DNA of 64,000 nucleotides from Cunninghamia lanceolata (lineage: Eukaryota; Streptophyta; Pinopsida; Cupressales; Cupressaceae), in NCBI GenBank assembly GCA_027924645.1, contig BSBN01000252.1:5518001-5582000 (forward strand). The letters run 5' to 3'. Position numbers and translations under genes: made by a program. Shown here piece by piece: positions 23,791 to 36,510 of this stretch. The notes under the pieces were generated by a model, which saw only the letters and a program-made list of their open reading frames with translations, was not told the origin of the DNA and did not search any database. Position 1 is the stretch's first letter. The number at the start of each line of letters is the position of its first letter.

Positions 23791-24942
23791 CATTGATGTT
23801 AGTATTGAACTAACATTTGATTGGAAATTGCTATCATATGACTACATACAAATTGATTGGAATAATAGAATATACTTAAAAGTTATGATTTAAGAGTGAG
23901 ATTAGAAATCTCATATCAAAGGAGAGGATGAAACCTTTCTATTATTGTTGTATGAACTACAAAGCCTTTGATTTCTAAGAAGGGATATGTAGGTAGGGCC
24001 ATTACAAATGAACCCTCGAGGTTTAGGTCTAGGTCTAGGGATGACCCTAACCTCGTGAGCTTACCATACTCTAGTGCGAGTATATGAGTTGTGGCATAGA
24101 GTTGTTGCCATGACTACAGTTGGTCTCTGAAGTTGACACTTCTAAATCAAATAGAAGATGCTTGGACGATTAAGTTTGTGCTGCAGGATGTAAAAAAATT
24201 GGTAGTAACTAGGGTGGTTATTACAGTTTGGAGAAATTAATTTATGCATACTTTTAGATCTGTAATATTATTAATATTTCATTTGGAATATTACAATCTT
24301 ATTAGCATTACTAAAGTTGTTGATAGAGAAGTGAATAGGGGATTTATATTAGAGAAAGGTAGGGCTATCTATAATATAGATCAATGATTTAATAGTCTAG
24401 ACTATCTATGGTGGAGGGAGGGCTATCCTAACTATAACCCTAGTAAAACTTGTGCAGGGTTGGAGGTGGAAGAGCGGTAACATTGAATGAGGTTCTATCA
24501 AAGGAGTTTTCCTCAAGCTTGTTCCTTGTTATGAGTTACTACTAGTTATGTAAGATTTTTTCCTTTAATATTGGGAGTGTGCTGTGAGCTATCGAATCCA
24601 AATATCTAGCACCGAGGGATTGATTTTTCCTTTGAGCATAGGAATATATAGATTCACTTGAACTCTAAAAGGATTGCAACAATGTATGAGAATGAATTGT
24701 GTGGGGTTTTGTGATTCTAGTCCAAATTGATTCATGAAGTCGTATAACTTTGCGCAGCATTCTTGGCACTATGTTTCTAAGGTAGTTTTGAGTATTCATT
24801 GAATGTTTGTAGAAACCTTTGGTATGTGTACGATAACCATTTTTCTTTAATGTTCAAATGAGCTTTCACAAATTGAACTAGGCTTGCTATTATCCCTTAG
24901 CTATTATGTGCACATTTGCAGTAGCATGAAGGAAGAGCTTTA
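23791..24942. other. No gene recognised
   Basis: Noncoding. If the LTR at 24,956-25,699 is real, this would be internal sequence of the same element, but no gag or pol trace is visible. Confidence 0.4.
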
Positions 24943-25699
24943 GCTTTGATACCAATGGTTTTATTCATAGGTGAACCAGTGAATGATCGTACAAATTAGC
25001 TAGTAATTCAATAAGAACATATAATTTATAATAGAAAACAAATATGCACACCAAAGACACATTCGAGATGCATAAGGCTTCTGGTAGATATGCCACTTAT
25101 TCAAAAAGAATAGGGGAAGTATATAGATGGTTCAGACATGAATCTATAGATTCCTCTCTTACTATACAAGATATATACAACATTCATTTATACATAGTAG
25201 TGCAAGTAGGCTATTAGTTAGGCTCCACATAGATGTTGACAAATGTCTAATGCATAAGGCACATGCAATATGTGGATAGATGATGCTAAGTGTCAAACAC
25301 TTATGGTTCTAGTTGAATTGTTGTATCATGTAGCACAAACACCACCATGTTTTAGATGTGTATGGTGCCACCTGTATGGCATGCCCTATGGCATAGAGGT
25401 CACTAGGTATTGCATGTATATGGTAGCATAAAATGTGGATATTGATGCTCCATGTGTCACACACATATGGTTTGACTTGGCACAAGCATGCATAGCCATG
25501 TGTAGGTCCATATTATGCACATGAGTAATGTTGCACATGGTTGTGTGTGCATATTGTGTAGAGATTTACTTGAAGAGTGTTGCACATAGATGCATAAGCA
25601 CTACAATGTGTATGTTGAGAAATGTTGAGTGTAATGATGAAGATGGTGCACAAGGCTACGGTCAGAACAACAGTCGAATAAATCTCCCTCTCTCCAACA
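24943..25699 (-). repeat. Possible LTR with primer-binding site, minus strand
   Basis: On the minus strand TTGGTATCAAAGC (24943-24955) resembles an initiator-Met primer site. The sequence to its right runs TGGTTTTATT (24956) to CTCTCTCCAACA (25699) on the plus strand, with TG...CA ends and 744 bp, a credible LTR size. No partner LTR or target duplication was found. Confidence 0.35.
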
Positions 25700-28480
25700 T
25701 CTTCACATGTATTTTAATAATTTTATTTTAGTTTAAGTTTAAAATCTAGGCATGTATCTAGTCTCAACTCATATTTCTAAGTTAATTTGTTAATTGATTA
25801 ATTATTGGATTTATTAGCTTATATATTTTGAAGGGTGTGGTTTTAGCTTAATGTAATGAACATTTCACTACACCTAGATTCTAATAAATTTCCTTTATTA
25901 AAATCCCATGTTGCACATAACATGTTGAGTGCAAAATTCATAAAAAGACCACTTGGCCCATAGATTCTAGATTCTTGCTCAAGTCTTTCTTGCCATCCAC
26001 ACATGCACAATCACATTTCCTCTAATAGATTTCACTTTCCATTACCCACCAAGCATCTTAATTTCTCTAGACACATGTAGTTAATGATTATCTCTCTTGA
26101 TGGTGCAATCATCACCAACAACAACCACCTACATATTCATCCAACAACCATCATTTCCTAGATTTCTCAAGTGCATCCCGAATGGTTAGCATATTCCCCT
26201 CTAGCTCATCCATTGTCATCATCACAAATGGTGGAAGGTGACTAATCATCCCTAACAAACACCTCAACACTTCGATAGGCATCTCCATCCAATTATTAGA
26301 CAAAAACTCCTCTTTGACGACGTGTAGTTTTCTATATCTTTTTCTTTATATTATAATTTTTATGTAGCCTAGATTGCTATAGTTGGCATGATATTAAGGG
26401 ATTGCCTTCTAGTATAAATGGATTCCCCCCCTTTCGTAAGTATTTTTAGTTCATTAAATAATATATGACCTTTACTTTTAAGTTGCTTAACACCTTGCCT
26501 TAAAGGGAGTCCTTAGACTTGAAGCTTTGAGTTTACTACCTCTGCTCATGGTCTTCATATGGAAGTGCCTTTAATTAATGAACTCATGGATGTTGTTATG
26601 TTTTACTGCTTATACGTGCATTCTATTTGTTAGTTAGACTATGATGCAGTTTGAATTAGCCTAAAGCACACAATTTGTGCAAGATGGATGGAAGGTTAAG
26701 CTTTGAAAAGGGGACTAAATTAATCTATTCTTTTGGCACATCACCTACCTTTTCTTTTGTTTCTCTAAACCTTATCCTCCTCTTAACCCCTTTCCTCATC
26801 ATGATTAACATTAACTAGATTAGCGCCAAAAGCAAACTACATTAATAAAATAGATTAGTTTAATTTTAGACAAGGAAACTACCCTCATATAATGAGTCAA
26901 CCTTCTCCAAAGATTCTCATTGCATTTTGGGATTTGCAATTTGGTGCAATGGGTTTACAAGTTGTCAAGGTTCTTGAGGCCAACTTAACGAAAGCCATAA
27001 GACGTGCACAAGTCACTAGAGGATCCAAATTGGGCTTGGTGTTTGGTGTGCTATGGACTTGCCTTTCTATCCTATCCCTATTGCTTCCCGATCAAGGTTG
27101 TGCCTCTCTACACCTTGCCTACCTTGCCTCCATGAGCATGGGCCCCATACTTCCCTACCACTTGCTTTGCTCCACGAGGCAAGCACATGGGCAAGGGCAT
27201 GATGGTTCAAGCCATCAATAATTAGATATTTTGAAGGACATGCTTTTGTTCTAGACTCAACTCATATAACCAGGTTAATTTGTGAATTGATTAAACATCA
27301 CCCCTCATTTCACTGGATTAACACATCGTGGCATCGAGTGCACAACTTATTTCTCCTTTGGCTAAGAGCCAAGATTTAAGGGGTATCCATTTTGCGAAAT
27401 TTGCCCAAGGCATGATCCCAACCTCATCCCTTCATAGTGTTGGAGCTTTGTACTCAATAATACTTAATCCCTAGTGAACGCTTTATGTGGCATTCAACTT
27501 CACTAACAAAACAAAGGCCATTTGACATTTTCTTTCTATTTCATTTGGAGAAACTTCTACAAGTTTTCTAGAATCTAAGCGGAAGAAAAAATAACAAAAT
27601 TAACATTCTTATAAGTGAAAGGTGCCTAAAAAGAATAATGCACTATAAATATGGTCATAAGGATATGCTTGTTTCTTCTCTATTTTGCCACTCAAAGGTA
27701 GTCTGTCAACTTAAGGTAAATACAAATTAAATAGGTGAAACCTTTGACTCACAAAAGTAGCAATATGCAAGTTCTACAATAGGGTTCCATGCCGTGACCT
27801 AGTTAAATGTTTTAAACTACTCAATTTTTATGCTGAGAGGCATTCTACAATGACATTGGGGGTGGAGATGAGAGCACTCATTTTTTCCATGTAAATATAT
27901 AGCCAAAAAATAAAATTAAAAAAAAAATTGGAAAAAATAAAAAATAAAAGCCAAAAAAAAAATGGAAATGTTGAAGGAAAAAAAGTGGAGAAAATCAAAA
28001 GAACTATGGAAACAAAAAAGAAATTTGGAAAAAAGGTAGATAAAATCACAAAAATCATGTAAAAAGGAAAAAAAAAAAAAAAAAAACCACAAAGAAACTA
28101 GAAATGGATAAAGGAAAAGAAGGTGGCAAAAATCAGAAAAGCTATGGAAAACACAACTCCCATACTATAGATATATTTTTCTAAATATAAATATACTAGT
28201 AAAAACCTTTTAAAGATTGGTCATTCCATAATTTTTATATGTTTTTGCTATTATATATATATATATATATAATTTTTTTTTTCTTTCATTTAAATATACA
28301 ACCATATAAAACATTTTTGAAAGTAAAAATTAAAAAAAAAAACAGAGAAAGAAAAAGGCCAAAAAAAGGGGGGAATAAAAAAGTGTAGCTACGTACGTTA
28401 CTCACTTTTGGTCAAGGATTGACTGTAATTTCATTCTCAGCAAACATTCTAAATGCTTAATATTTTTTTTTCCGTCAGAT
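25700..28480. other. No gene recognised; A-rich tract at 27.9-28.1 kb
   Basis: The 109-aa ORF at 26892-27221 has no recognisable domain. 27895-28090 is a purine-rich, poly(A)-laden stretch with AAAAATGGAAA-like words, and a (TA)n run lies near 28253-28271. Nothing else identified. Confidence 0.5.
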
Positions 28481-28537
28481 CGGCTGTTTCTTAAAACATG
28501 AGGCGCAGCAAACAGCTACCTAGACCATGAGGCGACC

Positions 28538-28944
28538 TTGGCAACGCTCTCGTTTGCTTCTACGTTTTCTCACTCTTCCCTAATTGATTGCTTCCCTCCT
28601 CCTGCTTTATTTCAAATCTTTTCCCTTTTCAGACGGGTGGCAAATGCCCCCAGATTTCCACAATTTGTCTTCATTTGCACATCCTTGACCGGGTCTTCAA
28701 GGGGTTATAGCAACTGGATTCACTATAATCGGTTTCTCTTCACATCAAACGATCTACAAGTTATCGTGTGCGCAGTCAGTGAGGGGCAGAAAAACTTCAG
28801 TGGAGGTGGCGGAGAGAGAAGAGGAGGAGATAAATTTGGCGGCGGTGACGACGGAGAAGGAGGAGGAGGAGGAAAAGAAGAGCGTAAACAGATGGCTTTG
28901 TCTATGTCTCAAAAATTTACACTTGCCTATGGAGGCTTGCTTGG
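28538..28944 (+). CDS. Candidate first exon of a plastid-targeted membrane protein
   Basis: The frame begins like a plant transit peptide (ATLSFASTFSHSSLIDC, rich in Ser/Thr/Phe, few acids). It continues through a glycine-rich linker (GGGGERRGGDKFGGG) to SMSQKFTLAYGGLLG, which resembles the start of the TMEM14/FAX (fatty acid export) membrane domain in plants. A GT splice donor (GGAG|GTAAAC, about 28945) follows at once, so the rest would lie in later exons. None was found in the next kilobases; either the intron is very long or this is a gene fragment. The first codon is TTG, with no in-frame upstream ATG nearby, so the start may be mutated. The family assignment rests on a short match. Confidence 0.4.
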
Positions 28945-29211
28945 AGGTAAACATTTCTCTGTCTGATTTTCAATATTTAGTTTTTCTTGCTTACAGCTGA
29001 CGAACACACACATAATGAGTAGGGTGTTTTGAAAATAACCGAGAATTTAGTTTAGATCAATGTTTTCAGTCTTGAACACACATATAGTTAGCCGAGAGAT
29101 TGATTTAAGCTGCTGATAATGTAAATGAAGTTTGGTAAATGACCTATACTTTGTTAATTAAAGACATGAAATTTTTGCAGTCTATGAAAATGAAAATAAA
29201 TGCTTCTGGTA

Positions 29212-29411
29212 AAATTTTGTGTGAGTTTTTTCTATCAGTGTTTTGGATTACACTCTATGATCCATGTCAGGATAAAGAAATTTTGTGTGAGTTTTTTCTA
29301 TCATTGTTTTGGATTACACTCTACAATCCATTGTCAGGATAAAGAAATTTTGTGTGAGTTTTTTCTATCAGTGTTTTGGATTACACTCTACGATCCATCG
29401 TCAGGATAAAG
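29212..29411. repeat. Three tandem copies of a 66-67-bp unit
   Basis: Units at 29212, 29278 and 29345, each AAATTTTGTGTGAG...GTTTTGGATTACACTCTA...CAGGATAAAG, with few differences. They lie in the presumed intron after the candidate exon. The ORFs over them are repeat artefacts. Confidence 0.9.
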
Positions 29412-29497
29412 AAAGAAAGGTAAATTGCAGAACTAGGCTTAATAAAAAGGAGAGGGAGGTAATAGTGGAGCGGAAAATGAGAGACGAGGGAGAGGGA

Positions 29498-29679
29498 ATC
29501 TAAGGACACTAAAAAGCCAAAATTAAAAGAGCAAGGAAAAGAAATTATCTAAGCATACCAAACTGAGCTTTACCCTTATATAGCCATGATCTAAGGACAC
29601 TAAAAAGCCAAAATTAAAAGAGCAAGGAAAAGAAATTATCTAAGCATACCAAACTGAGCTTTCCCCTTACATAGCCATG
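29498..29679. repeat. Two tandem copies of a 91-bp unit
   Basis: Units at 29498 and 29589, nearly identical (ATCTAAGGACACTAAAAAGC to ATAGCCATG). The unit contains the C-terminal codons and stop of the LINE ORF1 remnant, so the duplication happened after or during LINE insertion. Confidence 0.9.
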
Positions 29680-31216
29680 CTTCATTACCAGAATTTCTTG
29701 TCGTTACAACTTTCTCCCATTCCCTCCTTTGCTCTTCTAGTTGTGTTGGAGTTAAATCCTTGTCTATGTAAAATTGTGTACCTTTAAGAAACCTTTTGTT
29801 TCTTAAAAGTTTGCCCTTATCCTCTATGCTTTTCAGGGTACTCTTACATTCCTATTTCTTCCTCCCTGTACTATTCTTCCAATTCTGCATGCTTGGTAGA
29901 TATGCCCTGCCCATTGAAGTTTGTTTGCAAGAAAGTCTTTTATTAGTTTGTGAGTGTGCTTGCCTTCCCCATGCTCTTTGAGCCCTTTTATCATTATATT
30001 TGCAGCTCTATCATATAGGTCTCTTTCTTCCCACATTTGTAATTTGACTTGTTTCTCTATGAGTTCTCTTTGATTCTTTGTTGGTCCTTTTACCACTTGT
30101 GCCCACGACTTCACCTCTTCAAATTATTCCTTTAGCTTAGCCTCTATGACTTCCATGCTTGTGATTGTTGATTGTATTTCTTTGATATGTGGGATGTTCT
30201 TTCCCTGTTGCTTTAGGCATATTCCTGCTATTGGCTTGGCTTAGTTCATGTTTTATGGTCAAAATATCTTGTGGACCTGCTGCCATAGAGGTTTACAATT
30301 TGTTTATTTGGTCTTTAAGTAACTTATTTTCACAGGTTAGCTTCAAGTTGACTTCTATAACCTCTTGTATTTTGTTATCCTTCATCTGATCCTTCAACTC
30401 TATGGTATCGAGTCTCCTCTAAAATTATATTAACTCACTAACATATAGGTCAGACGATCACAGTAGTGGGGTTGAAATAGGATTTTATGGGTTCTGGCTG
30501 TCATGATTCCCCCTCTCTAACTCTGTGGTGTTTACAAGGTGTTTCATGCCTTCATTGCACTTGGTAGGCTGGTTACGTAAGTGCTCTTCTTCAGAATCCA
30601 CCTTGGAATATTCTTACTTCTATCTTCCTTTTGGAATACTTAACTGATTTGGGGTTGACGTTTCTCTGACTATGTTGATTCCACATCTTGCCGTGTTGCT
30701 ACCTCTAGATGATTTACTTGATTTTTGCCCTTCTCATGGTTGTCTTGATTGTCTCACTACTAGACGTTTGTGTATTTCTAGTTATTCTTGGTAAGATTGT
30801 TACAAATTTCTCGTTCCCCAACCGTTTTAACATCCTTGCTATCTTGGCCTGCCTCCGTTGCAGAATCCTCTTATACTGCTCGACATTCACTCAAGTCAGA
30901 TTTTCTCCTGTGCCTGAGATTTTGCCTTGCATATATCTCTACTTTTGCAAGTGTAACAGTGACTCTAGGGCCCTTGTTGTGATTAATGAGTAATGGGCAT
31001 CTCTGTGGAGTTTGGCATAATATATGGTATTAGCATGCCTTCTTGTGGTGCCATTTGATACTCTTTATGCCCACTACACACTTCTTGATTCCCTGTTCCC
31101 TGATGATATCTGATCTGTTCCTTCTCCATTTTTTGATAGGTTTCCTGTTGGGAAGATTTTCTGTGTGGTTTTGATGTCTCCCATGCTTTCCAGGGTGTAG
31201 TTTGTGATACTACCAA
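29636..31216 (-). pseudogene. LINE ORF1-like remnant
   Basis: From right to left on the minus strand: a 77-aa N-terminal piece (31216-30983), a Glu/Lys/Leu-rich coiled-coil-like stretch with many stops, then a better-kept 93-aa piece (30114-29833; MWEERDLYDRAANIMIKGLK, about residues 28-47). That piece resembles the RNA-binding region of non-LTR ORF1 proteins. A frameshift near 29832 leads to the C-terminus (FLKGTQFYIDKDLTPTQ, EWEKVVTTRNSG) ending at TAA (29636-29638). No reverse transcriptase or endonuclease ORF2 follows on the left; the sequence runs into the 91-bp duplication. ORF1 proteins package the element's RNA. The family call comes from domain order and motif style. Confidence 0.7.
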
Positions 31217-32845
31217 TGTTTAAATAGGGTTTTCAGCTTGCAAATGGTAGAAAATAGAATAGAGAAATGTCACATATGACAAAACAGGATTAAGACCTTC
31301 AGATAAAAGAGGAAGTGGATATGCATATAAGTAGACTTACCTTCTGTCTGTCCTAAACCCTACATCGGACCCACTTCATTTTGTAGCCGGACCCACCTTA
31401 AGCTTTCTGAAAACTGCTTTTCCCTGTTGGATCTGCAGTGTTTTGGTGCTATGCCTTTCTTGAATCTGCCTTTCTTGAAATCTGCTGTCTGTTCGGTGAT
31501 ACTCTGTTCTCCAAACCTGCTGTCTGCCCGCGGAACCTGCTCTGGGACCTGCTTTTGAACTTGCTTTGGGACCCGTTCTGCATAGAGATCTTTAATGAAG
31601 AGAGTGGTGAATAATACAGTCCTAAGCGCTAACCGATTTAATTATTGTTTTATAATATTTTCTATTTTTAAATGAGTGGATTAAGTCGCCAATGAAATGA
31701 TTTTATGCAAAGTGTTCCGCAAATTTTGAACCTGACCTTTAAAAGTTTGAATTCTTTTTGTGACAGCATATAGTTGCCATGAATGTAGAATGTGTAAGGT
31801 CAAAATCTGTAAGTTATTAATGAAATATAAGATAAAGGTTATTTGTAAATACTATTTGATTTTGTTTCTTGAATGAGACTGGTTAGCCTATTAATACAGT
31901 ATCTTGTCTATTATGTTCATTGTCTGTATATGTTGTTTATGATTGTAGAAGTCCTTAGATGCCAAAATATTGGATTAGAGTATGAGTTTTGTGCTTGTGA
32001 GTAAAGATTATGAGGAATTGCTAAGATAGTTGCAAACCATCAAACCATAAAAGGAGAGTTGCATTAACCAAGTGGAGTACTTGTATATATAGCTATTGGA
32101 GATTTGACATTTTATACAATTGTTATTGTATTTGTTGAACCCCACATCAACATATTTGAATTTGGAATGATTAAAATTTTAAATAGTAACAAGCAAATGG
32201 CAAGGAAGAAATACTGACTAAAATAAGTATTTGAAATGATATGTCAAAGATTGTAAATGTGGAACCAAAACGTAGTGGAAGCAAGTGCAACAAGGGCTGT
32301 GGTGCAGCTGCAGTCCCTGCCAAAGCTACAAGAGCAGGTTGCACTGGCATGATGTTTGATATAGATTATGACAGTAATGACATTGTGCTGTCATACAGTA
32401 CCTAAGATTCAACATATATGCATTGGATGCCAGAGCTCTGAAACAGGGGAATAAAGGAATTCAGTGACATACGATCGCAGCTAGGCAATACAGCCAGTCT
32501 CTCTCAATATTCTATGAAGATCTAGCTGAACACAGATTCAGCAAGGAAGATCTAGCTATTGACATTCAGCAGAGGAAGAACACTTTGAAAGTTGTTATTG
32601 TGCAAATCCAACTAATCAATGCTCACAATTAAATAGATTTTAGTGAGGGCTATAATTGTAAGGTAAAATTTTCAAAGGAGAAAAAGGAAAATGAAGCAAC
32701 TTACTTTGTTAAAATCAGTGTGGAACTCTTCTAAGCGAGTCAAAAAGTGAGCAAACTTTCATATTGTGTGTGGAAATTGTACTGCTCATTTGATTGGAGG
32801 AAAACATAAGAAAATCAATGGATGAAATATTACCTAAAGTATTAT
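31217..32845. other. No gene recognised
   Basis: 31360-31600 has repeated CTGCT/GACC words and may be the LINE 5' region. The rest is A/T-rich with short ORFs only. Confidence 0.4.
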
Positions 32846-32853
32846 GGTTTTAC

Positions 32854-33034
32854 CATAGTTGCTAGGAGACTCCATTATAGGGATGTGGACTTCATACCCA
32901 TACCTGTACCCACAATTCCTGGTGACTATATTTACATATAATATAGCCGTCTCCTTATTCATTTACTCACATACCCTAATTTTATTGGCATCCTTGTCCC
33001 TGTACTGGCATCCCTGCGTCTTCTAGTAACTATG
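32854..33034. mobile_element. 181-bp hAT-type MITE
   Basis: Ends CATAGTTGCTAGGAGAC and (reverse-complement) CATAGTTACTAGAAGAC are near-perfect terminal inverted repeats. The 8-bp GGTTTTAC flanks both sides (32846-32853 and 33035-33042), the duplication length typical of hAT transposons. It is too short to code. Same family as the element at 41,270. Confidence 0.9.
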
Positions 33035-33070
33035 GGTTTTACCCTTGTCAAATAATTCTCACCTAAAACT

Positions 33071-33251
33071 GATTTTCATTTGAAAGAAGATTTGCTCTTC
33101 AAACTAAGAAAGTTGTGTGTACCGAAGGAAAGGAGGTTGTTGTTCTTGACAGAGGTTCATACCTCAAGGCTCACAGGTGGAGGCCCATTTTGGAGCCACT
33201 AAAACTATTTCAAACCTTCAACAATATGCATTCAAAATCAACATCATTAGG
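33071..33251 (+). pseudogene. Ty3/gypsy integrase zinc-binding scrap
   Basis: The translated fragment DFHLKEDLLFKLRKLCVP, then EVHTS and, after a frameshift near 33175, HFGATKTISNLQQ, follows the conserved N-terminal HHCC region of Ty3 integrases (H...GHFG.KKT). It ends before the Cys pair. It lies just right of the MITE, which interrupted or neighboured it. Confidence 0.75.
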
Positions 33252-33259
33252 TATATAAG

Positions 33260-34618
33260 GCAAAGTATTGGCAATCATTTGATAATAAAGCAAATCCGGT
33301 ACTCTCAGAATTTCCAGTAACTCAATGGAAATGGAAATGGCTTATATAAACACTTCAATCAAAACTCCATAAGCAGATAACTGAAAATTTCAGTTCTAAC
33401 CATCAAAAAGAAACCTGCAAATGAAGTTGAGCTATGCATCTTGGCAACAATTAATGGAGGTGTGCTTCATACTATGTGTGCATAATCCATTTCAAAAACA
33501 TAGTATATATGCCCAAATACAAAAGAGAAACTGACTTCAGGGACTCGAATCATCCAATGATAGAGAACTAATCAATTCTGCCACCCTAACAATGCAGAAA
33601 CTTTCAAACTATAGACTCAAAACAGACATTTGCTCAAAAGCATCACCATCATCAACAGAGGCTGGCCTGCAGCTGCTTGCAGTTCTGCTTCATACCTGAG
33701 GGGGGGAAATCATAAGCATATACTGAATGGAGAAGCAAAATCAAATCTCAAAACTCTCTAAATGATGGAGTAGTCGAAAATTGTGAATGCTCCACTCATT
33801 GTTGTTCAGATGCAATTTTAATTTGAAACTCTAGAGGAGCAAAAGCAAGTGACTTCAAGAAATGAAGGTTTGGATCCTTAAAATTAAACTTCACAAAATG
33901 TCATTTTGTTAAGCGAAATGCTAAAGTGAGCTAGCAGGTGGAATTGGAAGCATTCATGCAGTCCTTCTCAATGCCAATTTTGATAGCCAATCAGTAAACC
34001 CAGAAAATATGTGCAATTTAATTTGGATAAAACAAAACTTTGACTATTCATATTTTATCATAAACATTTCCTTTTTAGGATTGCCAAATACTTTCTAATC
34101 TTTTTGGAACTGATTTGAAATTAAATGCTTATTGCAACACTTTACATTACAATGTATATCCACAGAGCATGGTTAATTATAGATGCTCCAGGCAACTAAT
34201 ATTCCTTTACATTGGTTACTGCAGTCTAGATTTAGTATCTGCTGGTGCAATGTATGTGACAAGTTTGGCCTACAGTTGGGCTGCCATGTTTCATGGACAA
34301 AAATTGTGCAATGTTTTCTAAGTAAACACTCAAGCCACAATTGTATTCACAATTAAAAATGATGATCATATAAGAGTCAATGCATGAAACAAGGTCCAAC
34401 AAATTCTGTGACAGTTAAAACAAGCAGCATCCAGTCCAGACACTGAGCCCTGATAATAGTATAAAAAACAGACATGCACGAAACCAATCCACAATCAATT
34501 TCGGTAACAATAGTTAGACACATAATCTTACACCTGTATAAGGTTAACATAAACATATTAATCAGTCAAAAAACCCAAATAAATGCAAACCAAGTGGCAT
34601 AGACAAAAAAGGCATGCA
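33260..34618. other. No gene recognised
   Basis: Noncoding, with short ORFs (34115-34321) of no recognisable content. Confidence 0.5.
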
Positions 34619-34795
34619 AGTACTGTAATGTGCTGCCCTGATTTTTTTTTTGAAACAAGATAACAATGAATGTTATGAGCAAGGATATCTTCCACACTCT
34701 TCTGATCACCCAGATCCTGATGAGGGCAAGGTGAGAGCATACAAGTGCCTCAGAGTTAGCATTCAAAATCATAAACTAGCAGTAGAAACAATCTT

Positions 34796-34981
34796 CCACT
34801 TATTCAGTGGGCATCCACTCAATTGTGGGAATGAAACATGAGAGTAAACATCCACTGATGTAGTGGGCAACCACTTATTCAGTGGGATACAAGAAAGTAA
34901 ACCAGGTGCATCCACTTATTCAGTGGGAACCTGAGCCATGAAATGCAGGAAAGGAAATAGGCACATCCACTTATTCAGTGG
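34796..34981. repeat. Six short hairpin units in the solo LTR
   Basis: CCACT-N5-AGTGG occurs at 34796, 34852, 34871, 34912 and 34967, and a CCAC-N6-GTGG version at 34815. Most loops are TATTC, but GATGT and TCAATT also occur with the stem kept. Confidence 0.85.
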
Positions 34982-35526
34982 GAAGCCATTACAATGAGTT
35001 ATGCAACAAAGAAAGTATTACAATGAAGAACCAATATGCTGCAACACTCAGAAATTTAGTTCATATAACCCATACAGTTGATGATATTCTTTCCTTTAAA
35101 TTCTAACATGCAAAACGAAGGAGATAACCAATAATCAAGAATGACACACCTTTAAATGACATCATACCACAAGATCTTCTGCTGTCCACATGCTGCACCT
35201 TATACTGGATACTGTAGCTGCTGTATGGCGGCACTTGGGAAGGATGGCACACATTAAAATGTATGCATATTCATTAGAACACCTCCAACTCCAAGACGAC
35301 CCCAAATGTTTTCTCCATCCATGGCATCAACCAAACATCATTGAGCACTCACCAAACTCAAGCGACCAGCATTAGATGATCCTCATGTGTGCTGCAACAT
35401 GTACAGCCTGCTGGTACTGTACGGCAGGGTTTTAGCAAGCTAAAACAGCATGAAACTTTGTGGAAACAGCCCAGAACTGATCGCCCTTACTCAGCAAATA
35501 AGATGCAAACTTCATACAAATGTTAC

Positions 35527-35646
35527 CCCCTGAATCAATGCACAACAAAACAAGTCCCTTATGCAATGGTATGACTTGGTACTGTACCCCTGGATCAATG
35601 CACAACAAAACAAGTCCCTTATGCAATGGTACGACTTGGTACTGTA
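35527..35646. repeat. Two tandem copies of a 60-bp unit
   Basis: Units at 35527 and 35587, almost identical (ATCAATGCACAACAAAAC to ACTTGGTACTGTAC). The second copy leads directly into the GTACGGCC motif shared with other LTRs. Confidence 0.9.
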
Positions 35647-36479
35647 CGGCCAGCAAGAGGAATGCAAGGACATCAAATAACTCCCAAAGCCACTCCAAAA
35701 ATCCACACCAAACTCTAACACAGAAAACAAAATCACTCCAAGACCAAAATCCATTAGAAAACATCAAACTCCATGATGGCTCTGTGCAACTCTTGAAAAT
35801 GAAGTCATCTCCTTCAACTAGGGTGGATATTTCACCACCGAAATTGAACTTCTTCAAGAGAGTTTTCGTTCGCAAGAAGGAAGAAGATCTCACAGGTTCG
35901 TTCCTGCAACATAACAGTATCTCATCAAGCATAAAGAGCAAAATGAGCTCTCAACCCCCTTATATAGGCACTTTTTAGGAGTTTGCACAATAAAATGAAT
36001 TATTAAATAGAAAAATATACTTTTCCACTCAAACTTCAATATTTCACCACATTAGCTCTCATTTTTATGTGTCTAAATATAAAATAAAAGAGTGACTTTT
36101 CCCCTTTCCAATGAGCTATAATACCCTTGCACTTTATACTATATAATTATTTCCAACTTATAAGTCTAAGTGCAAATAATTAACTGTTAGCTCATTAAAA
36201 TACTTGCTTTTTGCGGAAAATCCCAAACTTCACCAAAATGCCAAATAAACTATACCACCATACTCCATAGGGTTTGGGACGAATAACGACACCTTCTGGG
36301 TGACTTTCTAAAAATAGATGGCTCCTCCAAGAATCTTGGAGAGGTATCCGAGAAGCCGAACAAACTTCCGAAAGTTGCATAGTCATCCTGAAACATCACG
36401 AGCTCAAATCCAACATCAGAAACCAATTAGAACAACTAAACCAAAGATCTTCACAAAGAGGAACCCCTTACCATACCAC

Positions 36480-36510
36480 ATAGCCTATCGGGATTCCGGA
36501 AATAGGCTAT
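36480..36510 (-). promoter_or_regulatory. LTR hairpin, 9-bp stem
   Basis: ATAGCCTAT / ATAGGCTAT with a 13-nt loop, about 40-70 bp inside the LTR start. It belongs to the set at 39,321, 44,019, 51,701 and 56,131. Role unknown. Confidence 0.65.

Noticed and set aside
26892..27221. 109-aa ORF as a gene
   Set aside because: No recognisable domain, no splice or neighbouring coding signal.
30189..30993. Plus-strand ORFs over 30.2-31.0 kb
   Set aside because: Shadows of the minus-strand LINE ORF1 remnant.
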